NCBI RefSeq assembly: GCF_900142605.1
Contig: NZ_FRBL01000004.1
Coordinates: 1 to 64,000, forward strand
Direction: 5' to 3'
DNA length: 64,000 nt
Source: Chitinophaga jiangningensis
GTDB taxonomy: Bacteria; Bacteroidota; Bacteroidia; Chitinophagales; Chitinophagaceae
The notes below the pieces were generated by a model. That model worked only from the letters and a program-made list of their open reading frames with translations. It was not told the DNA's origin and did no database searches. The position numbers and the translations under genes were made by a program. Within the stretch, counting starts at the first letter, position 1. Every line of letters starts with the position of its first letter. Shown piece by piece: positions 46,130-55,770 of this stretch.

Positions 46130-46161
46130 CAAAAAAGGACGCCGCACGGCGTCCTTTTTTG
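46130..46161. terminator. Bidirectional intrinsic terminator
   Basis: Perfect 14-base stem (46130-46143 with 46148-46161) around GCAC, with A6 and T6 ends. It lies between the susD gene and the convergent tldE-like gene and can serve both. Confidence 0.92.
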
Positions 46162-46169
46162 TTTCCGGA

Positions 46170-47507
46170 TTAAATAGCATCCGATAAGGAAGTAAAAGTA
46201 AAGTCGCGTATTTTCATCGGAGGAATCATTGCTTCCTGGTTACTTTCGCCACTGATGGTACGTTCGGAGATGCCCAGTTCTTCTAGGTTGTTGAGCATAA
46301 TGATCGGACTTTCGTTAAAGCGGAAGTTTTTAACCGGGTATTTGATTTCACCGTTTTCGATGTAGAAGGTTCCGTCGCGGGTTAGGCCGGTATATAGCAA
46401 CGTTTGCGGGTCTACTTCGCGGATGTACCAGAGGCGGGTTACGAGGATGCCCTTTTCGGTTTCTTTGATCAGCTCATCCAGCGTTTTTGTACCACCCAGC
46501 ATGATAGCGCCATCAGGGCCGGGCACAGGTTTGGCTTTTTGTTTTTCGGCCCAATACCTGGAATAAAACACATTTTTCATCACGCCTTTTTCTATCCAGG
46601 TAATTTTTTCCATGGGTCTGCCATCATTACTGTAGGGAGATGTAGGTAATTCCGGATGCCAGGGGTCCGAGTAAATGGTCACCCGTTCGTCCACCAGTTT
46701 TTCCCCTACTTTGGTTTTACCTCCCGGCTTGCTGAGGAAGCTGCGGCCTTCATCGGCACTGCGGGCGTCCATGTTATAGAACATGTTTTCCAGCAATACG
46801 ATGCCTGCCGCAGGTTCAAGTATCACCGTGTATTTGCCGGGTTCCAGGGCTTTGGCGCCTTTAGAGCCCAGGGCTTTCTTAGCGGCAATGGTGGTGCCGG
46901 CACCTGTATCTAATTTACGAATGTCGTTTACGCCTTTGGAAATATAGCCGGAACCGGTACCGTCTTCACTGCGCAGGGTGGCTGTGAATCGTACGTTGGT
47001 GCTGGTATGGTAGGCAAACAGTCCTTTGGAGTTCATCATCGCGCTGAAAGCGGCGGTGTTTTCCAGGAAGCCTGCGGCTACCAGGCCGTTTTTGCGGGCT
47101 ACGTCCAGCGAAGCAGCTACCATATCCGCACGCTTTTTAGGGTCCATCGCGGCGGTTGCTTCCACATAGGAAGGTGTTTCAGGGCCATACTGCTGTGGCT
47201 CCAGGAAAGGCATGAATTCAGGGTTTTCCGGGGCCAGCTTTGCCAGCTCCTCGGAGCGCCTTACCACTTTTTCCAGCGAGGCATCATCATATTCATTGAT
47301 GGTGGCTACGCCGAGGCGTTTGCCAAAGGCCGATGATACAACCAGCTGGCTCAGGGTATTACCACCACTGGTAGATACCGCATTGCGGGCATAGCGCACA
47401 TTACCGCTATTGCTGCCGAATATGTTTACTTCGCATTGATCAGCTTTTGAAAAAGCAAGTACTTTTTTCAGTAACTGTTGCGCATCTTCTTTTGTAAGGA
47501 TAGGCAT
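46170..47507 (-). CDS. TldE/PmbA-like protease subunit (copy 1)
   Basis: 445 residues, TldD/PmbA family, the subunit type without the metal site. It opens with LTKEDAQQLLKKVLAFSKADQCEV and has the C-terminal family segments DPQTLLYTGLTRDGTFYIENGEIKYPVKNFRFNESP. In E. coli, TldE (PmbA) pairs with TldD to form a metalloprotease that degrades unfolded peptides and trims microcin B17. No signal peptide is seen. It is the last gene in a four-gene minus-strand run and stands 2 bases after the TldD-like copy 1. Confidence 0.9.
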   Translation of the reverse strand: MPILTKEDAQQLLKKVLAFSKADQCEVNIFGSNSGNVRYARNAVSTSGGNTLSQLVVSSAFGKRLGVATINEYDDASLEKVVRRSEELAKLAPENPEFMPFLEPQQYGPETPSYVEATAAMDPKKRADMVAASLDVARKNGLVAAGFLENTAAFSAMMNSKGLFAYHTSTNVRFTATLRSEDGTGSGYISKGVNDIRKLDTGAGTTIAAKKALGSKGAKALEPGKYTVILEPAAGIVLLENMFYNMDARSADEGRSFLSKPGGKTKVGEKLVDERVTIYSDPWHPELPTSPYSNDGRPMEKITWIEKGVMKNVFYSRYWAEKQKAKPVPGPDGAIMLGGTKTLDELIKETEKGILVTRLWYIREVDPQTLLYTGLTRDGTFYIENGEIKYPVKNFRFNESPIIMLNNLEELGISERTISGESNQEAMIPPMKIRDFTFTSLSDAI

Positions 47508-47509
47508 AG

Positions 47510-49144
47510 TTAAATTTTTCTTGCTGTGTTAATAACGTTTACTCCATTAAAACGGGAAGTGGTGGAACCGTGACTCACGGCGCTCACCTGCTCCGGCTGT
47601 CCCTTACCATCGAAGAAGGAGCCGCCGAGGCGGTAATCCCTTTCGTCGGCAATGGCTTTGCAGGAATTCCAGAACTCCTGTGTATTGCTCTGGTAGGCTA
47701 CATCTTTGAGCATGCCTACGATTTCGCCGTTTTTAATTTCGTAAAATAACTGACCGCCAAACTGGAAGTTGTAGCGTTGCTGATCAATGGAGAAGGAGCC
47801 ATCTCCTGCGATGAAGATGCCGCGTTCTACGTTTTTAATGATGTCCTGCGGCGACAGGCGTTGCCTGCCCGGCTGCAGACTTACGTTAGGCATACGCTGG
47901 AACTGTACATCGCTCCAGCTCTGGGAGTAGCAGCATCCCTGTGAGTGATCAAGGCCGATCACATGTGCCTGGTCGCGGATGGCCTGGTAGTTTACCAGCT
48001 TACCATCCCTGATAATATCCCACTCCTGCGTAGGCACGCCTTCATCGTCGTAGCCTACCGCACCGAGGGAACCGGGTTGTTTCTTATCTGCCTTGATGTT
48101 GACAATAGGGCTGCCGAAATTAAAGTTCTTCGACTCCCACTTATCCAGCGTAAGGAAGCTGGTGCCGGCGAAGTTGGCTTCGTAGCCCAGTACTCTGTCC
48201 AGCTCGGTAGGATGCCCAACTGATTCGTGGATGGTGAGCCAGAGGTGCGACGGGTCCAGTACCAGGTCGTATTTGCCCGGCTCCACAGATTTTGCTTTCA
48301 TTTTCTGTGCCAGCTGTGCGGCGCCCTGGCGGGCATCTTCCAGCATGTCGTAACGGTTACGGTACAACGTAGTTACGCCATGAATTTTTTCCGCTTCATT
48401 GGGCATGAGGTATTCATAGCCCATACCGCGTGGGGCGCTGAGTGCTGCGCGTCGTTCGAACTTACCAGTGGCACTGTCGATTTTGGTGATGTCGAACGTA
48501 GGCCAGATGCGGTGGATGTCCTGATCGATGTAAGAGCCGTCGGAGCTGGCGAAATACTTCTGCTCATTTACCAGGAAGAGGTAAGAGCCGATGTAGTTGG
48601 CGCCACCTTTCAGTGCAGCATCGTTGACAGACAACAGCAGGTCAGCTTTTTCTTTGATAGGTACGTCAAAGGCGTTGCGTTGGATCGGTGCTTTCCAGCT
48701 TACCTCTCCTACTCCTTTCTGCGGAGCCAGTTCTACCGGGGTGGTGATCAAACGGGAGTTTTCTTTAGCGATAGCAACGGCCAGTGCGGCGGTGCGGGCG
48801 ATGCTGTCAGGGGTCAGGTCGTCGGTACTGGCAAAGCCCCAGCAACCGTTGGCCAGTACGCGGATGCCAATACCGAAGGATTCTGTGTTCACAACATTCT
48901 GCACTTTGTCTTCCCGGGTGATAACAAACTGATTGAGGTAACGACCGATGCGTACGTCCGTATAGGTGGCTCCTTTACTCCTGGCGGCGTCCAGTGCGAT
49001 GTCGGCCATAACTTTCTTTTTGGCCACGTCTACTGTATGCCACGGCGTTTCAAGGGGGATCGCTTTACCAAGAACGGGGATCTGTGATAAGATCCCCGCT
49101 CCGATCCCCATGCCGGTGAGATGTAGAAAATCTCTTCTTTTCAT
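47510..49144 (-). CDS. TldD-like metalloprotease subunit with Tat-like N-terminus (copy 1)
   Basis: 544 residues. The metal-binding motif HESVGH (HExxxH) stands in LTIHESVGHPTELDRVLGYEANFAGTSF, as in active TldD. The N-terminus MKRRDFLHLTGMGIGAGI has a twin-arginine pattern (RRDFL) followed by a hydrophobic stretch, suggesting export through the Tat pathway. The TldE-like partner downstream has no such signal. Adjacent copy 2 has the same length, so the pair arose by tandem duplication. Confidence 0.92.
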   Translation of the reverse strand: MKRRDFLHLTGMGIGAGILSQIPVLGKAIPLETPWHTVDVAKKKVMADIALDAARSKGATYTDVRIGRYLNQFVITREDKVQNVVNTESFGIGIRVLANGCWGFASTDDLTPDSIARTAALAVAIAKENSRLITTPVELAPQKGVGEVSWKAPIQRNAFDVPIKEKADLLLSVNDAALKGGANYIGSYLFLVNEQKYFASSDGSYIDQDIHRIWPTFDITKIDSATGKFERRAALSAPRGMGYEYLMPNEAEKIHGVTTLYRNRYDMLEDARQGAAQLAQKMKAKSVEPGKYDLVLDPSHLWLTIHESVGHPTELDRVLGYEANFAGTSFLTLDKWESKNFNFGSPIVNIKADKKQPGSLGAVGYDDEGVPTQEWDIIRDGKLVNYQAIRDQAHVIGLDHSQGCCYSQSWSDVQFQRMPNVSLQPGRQRLSPQDIIKNVERGIFIAGDGSFSIDQQRYNFQFGGQLFYEIKNGEIVGMLKDVAYQSNTQEFWNSCKAIADERDYRLGGSFFDGKGQPEQVSAVSHGSTTSRFNGVNVINTARKI

Positions 49145-49173
49145 GGGTTAAGTTTTATGTGAATGACGAATTG

Positions 49174-50508
49174 TTAAACTGCATCCGAAAGGGAAGTAAA
49201 GGTAAAGTCGCGCACCTTCATAGGTGGGATCATATAACTTCTGTAGGATTCGATACTCACGCTACGCTCCGTTTTGCCGAGTGCCTCCACATTATTCAGC
49301 ATAATCACCGGGCTCTCGTTAAACCGAAGGTTTTTTACCGGATATTTAATTTCACCATTTTCGATATAGAAAGTTCCGTCGCGGGTAAGGCCGGTGAGCA
49401 GCAGCGTTTGTGCATCTACCATGCGGATATACCAGAGGCGGGAAACGAGGATACCTTTTTCTGTGGATTTAATCAGCTCTTCCAGCGAAGCTGAACCACC
49501 TTCCATGATAATATTGGAAGGCATCGGTACCGGCTGTACGCCTTTTTTCTGTGCCCAGAATGGCGAGTAGGCAAGGTTTTTCACGACGCCTTTATCAATC
49601 CAGGTAGTTTTTTCCAGTGGTAAACCATCTCTGTTCCAGGTAGCACCTGGTAGTTCCGGGTAGAAAGGATCGGAATAGATGGTTACTTTTTCGTCCATCA
49701 GTTGCTCCCCGATGCGGTTGCCGCCACCGGGTTTGCTCATGAAGCTGCGGCCTTCGTCCGCATTACGTGCGTCCAGGCCACGGAACATATTTTCCAGCAT
49801 ATACGTGGCGGCAATCGGCTCGAGGATAACGGTGTATTTTCCCGGCTCGATGGCTTTGGCTTCCGCGCTGCTGTTGGCTTTCATGGCGGCTATGCGGGTA
49901 GCTTCGTGGGTATCCAGTTTACGGAAATCGTTGAAGCCCCTGCCGGCAAAGCCGGAACCAGTACCGGCGCTGTTGCGTGTAGTGATGGTAAACACTACGT
50001 TGGTATCGGTATCGTAGGCAAACAGGCCTTTGGAGTTCATGATGGCGTTGAAGCCGGTCGTATTTTCGATGAAGCCGGCTGCTTCCAGCTTCGCTTCTTT
50101 TGCTACGTTGATACTTTTTGCCACGGCTTCGGCGCGGTCGTCCGGTGTCATATTCGCGGTGGCGTCCACATAACCGGGGGCATCTTTAAACTCAGCGGGG
50201 CCGCGGAGCGGCATGTATTCCGGGTTTTCCGGCGCCAGCTTTGCCAGCTCTTCGGCACGGGCTACCACGCGTTTGAGGGCCTCATCTGTAAACTCGTTGA
50301 TGGTGGCGGTGCCGGAGCGCTTGCCGAAACTGGATGTTACGCTGAGCGTAAGGGTGCTGATATCGCCGGCAGTGCTGATGGCGTTGCGGGCGTAGCGGAT
50401 GTTACCGCCTTCAGTGCCGCGCAGACTCACCTCACATTCGTCGGCCTTGGAGAAAGACAGTACTTTCTGCAGGAGGGCTTTGGTTGCTTCTTTATTTAAA
50501 ATTGCCAT
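49174..50508 (-). CDS. TldE/PmbA-like protease subunit (copy 2)
   Basis: 444 residues, clearly paralogous to copy 1 over the full length (shared start LLQKVLSFSKADECEVSL and the same C-terminal GLTRDGTFYIENGEIKYPVK). No metal motif, no signal peptide. It lies 9 bases after TldD-like copy 2 and 29 bases before TldD-like copy 1, so the gene order D-E-D-E is kept on the minus strand. Confidence 0.9.
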   Translation of the reverse strand: MAILNKEATKALLQKVLSFSKADECEVSLRGTEGGNIRYARNAISTAGDISTLTLSVTSSFGKRSGTATINEFTDEALKRVVARAEELAKLAPENPEYMPLRGPAEFKDAPGYVDATANMTPDDRAEAVAKSINVAKEAKLEAAGFIENTTGFNAIMNSKGLFAYDTDTNVVFTITTRNSAGTGSGFAGRGFNDFRKLDTHEATRIAAMKANSSAEAKAIEPGKYTVILEPIAATYMLENMFRGLDARNADEGRSFMSKPGGGNRIGEQLMDEKVTIYSDPFYPELPGATWNRDGLPLEKTTWIDKGVVKNLAYSPFWAQKKGVQPVPMPSNIIMEGGSASLEELIKSTEKGILVSRLWYIRMVDAQTLLLTGLTRDGTFYIENGEIKYPVKNLRFNESPVIMLNNVEALGKTERSVSIESYRSYMIPPMKVRDFTFTSLSDAV

Positions 50509-50517
50509 TGTTGTCGT

Positions 50518-52152
50518 TTAGATTTTGCGGGCAGTATTAATCACGTTTACACCATTAAAGCGGGTAGTGGAGCTACCATGCGATACCGCATTGGATTGTC
50601 CGGGCTGGCCTTTACCATCGTTGAAGGCGCCGCCCAGGCGGTAGTCGCTTTTATCCGCGATGGCGGTACAGCTGTTCCAGAACTCGCGGGTGTTTGCCTG
50701 GTAGGCCACATCTTTGAGCATGCCGGTGATCTGACCGTTTTTCACTTCGTAGAAGGTTTGTCCGCCAAACTGGAAGTTGTAACGTTGCTGATCAATACTG
50801 AATGATCCATCCCCGATGATGTAGATACCTTTCTCTACATTTTTAATCATCTCGTTTACGCTCAGCGGCGTTTTGCCTGGCTGTAAGGATACGTTAGGCA
50901 TACGCTGGAACTGCACGTCCGCCCAGCTTTGGGCGTAGCAGCAGCCCTGCGAGTGATCAAGACCGATGATGTGTGCCTGATCGCGGATGGCCTGGTAGTT
51001 TACGAGGATACCATCTTTGATGAGGTCCCACTGTCCGCATTTCACTCCTTCATCATCGTAGCCTACGGCGCCGAGGGAGCCGGGTTGCAGTTTATCTGCC
51101 ACCACGTTTACGATTTTGCTGCCGAAGTTAAAATTGCCGGATTTCCATTTATCCAGTGTAAGGAAGCTGGTACCGGCGTAGTTGGCTTCGTAGCCCAGTA
51201 CACGATCCAGTTCGGTCGGATGCGCTACGGATTCGTGGATGGTGAGCCAGAGGTGAGACGGGTCCAGAATCAGGTCGTACTTACCGGGTTGTACGGAAGT
51301 GGCTTTCAGTTTCTGTTCTACATCGCGGGTGGCATTCTGTACATCTTCCAGCATATCATAGCGGCCGCGGTAGCGGGTAACGATGCCACTTACCTTATCT
51401 TCCGGGCGGGCTTTGAGGTATTCGTACCCCATGCCTACTGGTGAGCTGAGTGATTTGCGTGTTTCAAATTTTCCGCTGGCCCGGTCTATTTTTGTAACCG
51501 TGAAGGTCGGGAACAGGCGGTGGATATCCTGATCAATGTAGGAACCGTCCGTAGAGGCAAAATACTTTTGTTCGTTAATCGCCATGATGGCGGAGTTCAC
51601 GAAGTTGGCACCACCTTTAAGGGCTGCATCGTTGACAGAAAGGAGCAGGTCTACCTTATCTTTCACCGGTACGGTGAAAGTGTTGATTTCGATGGGCGTT
51701 TTCCAGTTTACCTCGCCATAGCCTTTTTGCGGTGCGAGCCTTACCGGTTCTGCTTTTACGCGGCTGTTAGCTTTAGCTACGGCTACGGCGCGTTCGGCGG
51801 CCTTGGCCACTTCTTCGCGGGTAACGTTGTTGGTAGCGGCAAAGCCCCAGCACCCATTGGCAATAACGCGGATGCCTACACCGAAAGATTCCGTATTGGC
51901 GATGTTTTGCACACGGGTTTCGCGTGTCATCACTATCTGGTTGAGATAGCGGCCGATACGTACGTCAGCATAGGTAGCTCCTTTGGCTTTGGCAGCGTTG
52001 AGGGCCACATCAGCCAGTTCTTTCTTGATTTTAACGTCGATACCATCATTCAGAAACCGAGATGGATCAACAGGATTACCGAATGCGAACTTCGGCAGAA
52101 CGAGGGCGCCCAGTCCCATAGCAGAGAGCTGGATAAAGTCTTTACGTTTCAA
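50518..52152 (-). CDS. TldD-like metalloprotease subunit (copy 2)
   Basis: 544 residues if translation starts at TTG 52152, which gives MKRKDFIQLSAMGLGA and exactly the length of copy 1. The open frame extends to ATG 52218, but the extra 22 residues have no counterpart in the paralogue. The metal motif is HESVAH. The N-terminus is KRKDF in place of KRRDF, so the twin-arginine pair is broken by a lysine and Tat export is less certain. It is the first gene of the four-gene run. Confidence 0.88.
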   Translation of the reverse strand: MKRKDFIQLSAMGLGALVLPKFAFGNPVDPSRFLNDGIDVKIKKELADVALNAAKAKGATYADVRIGRYLNQIVMTRETRVQNIANTESFGVGIRVIANGCWGFAATNNVTREEVAKAAERAVAVAKANSRVKAEPVRLAPQKGYGEVNWKTPIEINTFTVPVKDKVDLLLSVNDAALKGGANFVNSAIMAINEQKYFASTDGSYIDQDIHRLFPTFTVTKIDRASGKFETRKSLSSPVGMGYEYLKARPEDKVSGIVTRYRGRYDMLEDVQNATRDVEQKLKATSVQPGKYDLILDPSHLWLTIHESVAHPTELDRVLGYEANYAGTSFLTLDKWKSGNFNFGSKIVNVVADKLQPGSLGAVGYDDEGVKCGQWDLIKDGILVNYQAIRDQAHIIGLDHSQGCCYAQSWADVQFQRMPNVSLQPGKTPLSVNEMIKNVEKGIYIIGDGSFSIDQQRYNFQFGGQTFYEVKNGQITGMLKDVAYQANTREFWNSCTAIADKSDYRLGGAFNDGKGQPGQSNAVSHGSSTTRFNGVNVINTARKI

Positions 52153-52315
52153 GAGCAGTTCTGTTGATTTGGTTAGATTTAGATTCGTTGGTCGACAGGC
52201 TTGTACATAAGCACACACGGCACACCCGTGTGCTGTTTTCTCATAACTACAAAACCATCCTGATATTATCGGAAGCCTAAGCTAATTTTTTTTTCGTGTA
52301 ATTTATAACCGTTGG

Positions 52316-53689
52316 TCACAATTTCTTTTCGAGCCATAAAAAAATACAGGACGCCAGCAGAGGCAGTATCCAGTACCAGTTAATCGGCCCCTTTCCTTTA
52401 TCCTGGCTGGCTGGCACTACCCCGGCCGGAATTTCTTCTCTTAATTCCGCCCATTCTCCCGGTGCAAAAATATAACCATGATAAGTTTCCGTTCCCCACC
52501 TGAACGTATGCCAGCCTGTTTTTGATGGCCACCAGGTGGCGGTATAATGATCTTCCAGCAGCGCATCCTGGGCCAGTGGTAAGCGTACCTGGCCTGCCAG
52601 TAGTACACTGTCAGTTTGTTTCCCGGTATTTTTCAGGGAGATGGTAATGTTGTTGTTGATGGTGGCAAAGAAAGGGAGCAATTGCAAGGCTGTTGTTACG
52701 CCCGTATTGCCCGCGGCCGCGCTCAGCACGGTTGCCCAATAATGCCCGTATGCCAGGGTGTCGCCCTGCAGCTTCCAGGCAAAGGTATTACTGCTGCCCA
52801 GTTGCAGCAGGCGGCCCATACCCTGCGGGGTAATTGTTACCGAAGGCTTACCCAGGCTATCTTTCAGCAGCACCGTTCCCTTCAGCGGCCCATGGGTACT
52901 ATCTGCCAGGTACACCAGGCCTTTATAAGCAGTGCTGATGGTGGCTTGCAACAGATTTTTCTCCGAAGCGGTAAGGGCTTCAGGGTCGGCCATTACCACA
53001 TCAAATTGTTCCAGCAGTTTGGTGCTGATGGCATCGAGCGGTACCGGGTTCATATTGTTAAAGCGGGTTACGTATTTGCTGGTGGCAACGCGGCTCCTCA
53101 TGGCCACCGGCATGCCCTGCGTGGCCAGCCAGTCAGCCAGAAAGCGGTTTTCAAAGCCGGGGCTGCCGGCTATAAACAACACGGATATACGCTTTTCCGG
53201 CATCACTTCTACCGGCAACGGATACACGGTGGTGTCTTTATTGCTGATGGCCAGCAGCTGCAACATACCGGACCCTAAAAATGGCGGCACTGTTTGCAGG
53301 TTCACGGTAGTATCGCTCCCGGCGGCCACCGTAGTGCTGTCGAGGCCAATGCCGGCATACGTTAGGTGGAGGCGTATAGTCGTGTCCGTAGTATTGTGGT
53401 ATTTCCCCTGGAAACGCATCGGTGCCAGGTACGGCAATGTCTTCTCCCAATACCCACTGGTAAATACGGGTTTACTGGTGGTAGTGGTATCTCTTTTATT
53501 TCCGGGAGATGTTGGCGCGGTGGAGCTATGGCGTATACCTAAAGCCACGAGACTCACCACGGCCAGCGTTGTGGCCAGGAGCCGTGCTGCCAGCCAGTGT
53601 TTGCTGGCACGCTTATATTCCTGCCACAGCAGTACACCCAGCAGTATTACGCCGGCACCGATGGCGAGGGAGGTCCATTGCTGCATCAT
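52316..53689 (-). CDS. Membrane protein of a MoxR/BatA-type operon, function unknown
   Basis: 457 residues. Two membrane segments at the N-terminus (about 6-23 and 38-54), a long extracytoplasmic domain and one C-terminal membrane segment followed by a Lys-rich end (WYWILPLLASCIFLWLEKKL). The middle resembles the glutamine-amidotransferase-like regions found in BatA-linked membrane proteins (RISVLFIAGSPGFENRFLADWLATQG). Its start overlaps the end of the DUF4175-like gene by four bases (ATGA), so translation is coupled. It is the last gene of the operon. Confidence 0.75.
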   Translation of the reverse strand: MMQQWTSLAIGAGVILLGVLLWQEYKRASKHWLAARLLATTLAVVSLVALGIRHSSTAPTSPGNKRDTTTTSKPVFTSGYWEKTLPYLAPMRFQGKYHNTTDTTIRLHLTYAGIGLDSTTVAAGSDTTVNLQTVPPFLGSGMLQLLAISNKDTTVYPLPVEVMPEKRISVLFIAGSPGFENRFLADWLATQGMPVAMRSRVATSKYVTRFNNMNPVPLDAISTKLLEQFDVVMADPEALTASEKNLLQATISTAYKGLVYLADSTHGPLKGTVLLKDSLGKPSVTITPQGMGRLLQLGSSNTFAWKLQGDTLAYGHYWATVLSAAAGNTGVTTALQLLPFFATINNNITISLKNTGKQTDSVLLAGQVRLPLAQDALLEDHYTATWWPSKTGWHTFRWGTETYHGYIFAPGEWAELREEIPAGVVPASQDKGKGPINWYWILPLLASCIFLWLEKKL

Positions 53690-55770
53690 TGACTACCGGA
53701 TTTTTTAAGATTTTTGAAATAGGTTTCTTCCAGTTTGCTTTGCGGCCGTACACCTGGTTGGGGTAAAGTACGGGGTTGCAACAGGTGATACAAACCCTGG
53801 CGGGCGATGTTGTAATCCGATGTACCGGCTTTTCCTTCCTGTATCTTTGGCAATGCCTCCATGGAGGCCAGGTATTTTCCGGGTTCGCGTGCAGCAGCCG
53901 TGGTCAGCCTGCCCAGGGCCTGGCGGATGAGCTCCGCGACTCTGACATCTGCCGAAGGCAAAATACCCGGATTATCCAGTATAGAAAGGGCTGCCCGCAC
54001 CACCGCGTCGGGATCATTATAGGCAAAGGCCTGTTTCATGATGGCAGGGCTGATCTTATCCTGCTCACCACTAAGGCGTTTCTCCGGCTTCAGTGGCGTG
54101 GTTTTAGTGCCCGTTTTGGCTACAAACGCTCTCGATTTTTGCTGCAAATCCTTGAGCAGGCGCAGGGCTTTGTATTCATACGGCAACGCCTCCTGTGGCT
54201 TATATAAGCGCAATTGTAATTCTGCCTTCCACATTTCCGTTAGCGTAGCCTTTAGTTGCTTTTTGATTTCCGGGTCAAAGAAGGTGGCATCTTCCGCATT
54301 GTCGTGCTTATGGGCAAACTGGTCCATGAGTGCATCCGCATCCCCGAATGCAGGCTCCTTAGCGTGATCATGGTCATCATGATCGTCATGATCATGTTGC
54401 CCTACGCCAATGTTTGTTTCCGACTCCTCGCCCAGGAACTTGCCATAGCGCAGGCGCAGCAGCTTTTGATCGGTACCCAGTTCGTTACTGCGACTATTAA
54501 ACTTCGCCACGCCCAGGCTGTCCTTATCCCGGATCAGTGCTTCCGTTTCAATAATAATCTGACGCTGACTGCGGAAGTATTCCGGTTTAATGTTGAGGGC
54601 GGTAACCATTCCGTCCATGCTGAAAAGCGCCGCGGTATCCGGCATTGTCACGATGAACACATCGGATAACGTTTGCTGGCTTCGACTATCGGTAACGGCT
54701 ATATGAAAATAAATTTCATCGCCGGGCTTCATGCCCAGGCTGTTTAAGTTCAAAGTTTTGGTGGCAGTGATAGCGTTCGGGCGGGCGGTAAAGGACTGTT
54801 CAAAATTAAACTGCTGTTCCCGGAACTTCACGCCTTCGCCGGTGCCGCTGGCAATGGTGGCGGCTATATGGGCGTTTTTGATCGCGTAATCGTCGGTTAG
54901 GCGTGCATCAATACGCACCAGCGGTGGGCGGCCAAAATCGATGGTGGTGTTGGGTTGCGGACTGTTTACCTTCACCAGTGGCGGGTGGTCAGGTATCAGT
55001 TGTAGCTGGTAGTAGCCGGACAGCAGTGTATCCAGCTGCACCTGGTAAAATCCCGGATGGAGGATGTGTTTGGTTCCGAACCATGAAGTGCTGTCGGTGC
55101 CGGGTTTCAGGGCCAGCACCGAGCTGTCGCTGAAGAGCAGATTCACTTTACTTACCGGTGTTTTAGTCATGATTTCCCAGGCTACTGCGGCACTATCTTC
55201 TACCAACAAGTTAAAAGCAGCCTGCTTTCGCACCTGCTTACCCGTATAAGCAGGCGGTGTAACAGTAATGGTTGAACGCAGTATACCTGGCAATACCTTC
55301 TCCACCTGCATTTTAGCGATGGGCTTATCTGGCCTGAGGTTGCCGGCGCGGGAATAGATGATATAGCTCAGCGCGCCGGCGATGAGCCACATCACCAGGC
55401 TATTCCACACCGGTTTATAAAAAGAGAGGGGCAGATTCAGGAGGGCGAGTCGCGCCGAAATCTTTTGTACCTGCAGGGATTCCAGGAGGTTCAACTGTTG
55501 CGGATCTTTCAGAAAAAGGCCTGCACTGTCTTCCAGCTCAGGAAACTGCTGATTGAGCCAGGTAGCCATTTCAGTTTTATCGGGGAGATGCAGGAGAAAA
55601 TTAATCAGGAAGATCCCGAGATAGGCTACGCCGGCGAAGATGCCGGGTTTACCCCAGAGGGCGCAGCCAGTCAGCGCTACCGCCATGGCCTGTATCACGA
55701 TGGCGGCTATACGCAGTATGATCCAGCGGTTGCGCCAGGCAGTTAATATGTTATATCCCCGCTTTACCAT
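53686..55770 (-). CDS. DUF4175-like membrane protein with His/Asp-rich segment
   Basis: 694 residues. Two or three N-terminal membrane segments (about 19-60, and 122-141), a large domain with beta-rich SPPAYTGK-like repeats (TVTPPAYTGKQ) and a helical C-terminal half. Near residue 457-469 there is a strikingly His/Asp-rich run (HDHDDHDDHDHA). It belongs with the DUF4175/coiled-coil proteins that follow BatA-type genes in Bacteroidota. It overlaps the upstream gene by 20 bases and the downstream one by 4. The role is unknown, perhaps a cell-envelope complex assembled by the MoxR ATPase. Confidence 0.75.
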   Translation of the reverse strand: MVKRGYNILTAWRNRWIILRIAAIVIQAMAVALTGCALWGKPGIFAGVAYLGIFLINFLLHLPDKTEMATWLNQQFPELEDSAGLFLKDPQQLNLLESLQVQKISARLALLNLPLSFYKPVWNSLVMWLIAGALSYIIYSRAGNLRPDKPIAKMQVEKVLPGILRSTITVTPPAYTGKQVRKQAAFNLLVEDSAAVAWEIMTKTPVSKVNLLFSDSSVLALKPGTDSTSWFGTKHILHPGFYQVQLDTLLSGYYQLQLIPDHPPLVKVNSPQPNTTIDFGRPPLVRIDARLTDDYAIKNAHIAATIASGTGEGVKFREQQFNFEQSFTARPNAITATKTLNLNSLGMKPGDEIYFHIAVTDSRSQQTLSDVFIVTMPDTAALFSMDGMVTALNIKPEYFRSQRQIIIETEALIRDKDSLGVAKFNSRSNELGTDQKLLRLRYGKFLGEESETNIGVGQHDHDDHDDHDHAKEPAFGDADALMDQFAHKHDNAEDATFFDPEIKKQLKATLTEMWKAELQLRLYKPQEALPYEYKALRLLKDLQQKSRAFVAKTGTKTTPLKPEKRLSGEQDKISPAIMKQAFAYNDPDAVVRAALSILDNPGILPSADVRVAELIRQALGRLTTAAAREPGKYLASMEALPKIQEGKAGTSDYNIARQGLYHLLQPRTLPQPGVRPQSKLEETYFKNLKKSGSQ

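Noticed and set aside
48227..49087. A 286-residue open frame on the plus strand opposite TldD copy 1
   Set aside because: It is antisense to a well-conserved gene, has no family pattern, and reflects codon bias of the minus-strand gene. Similar long antisense frames lie opposite the second tldE gene (49702-50499) and galM (60001-60843).
46170..52152. Tld cluster as part of a microcin or RiPP maturation locus
   Set aside because: No small precursor peptide, cyclodehydratase or dedicated exporter is encoded near it.
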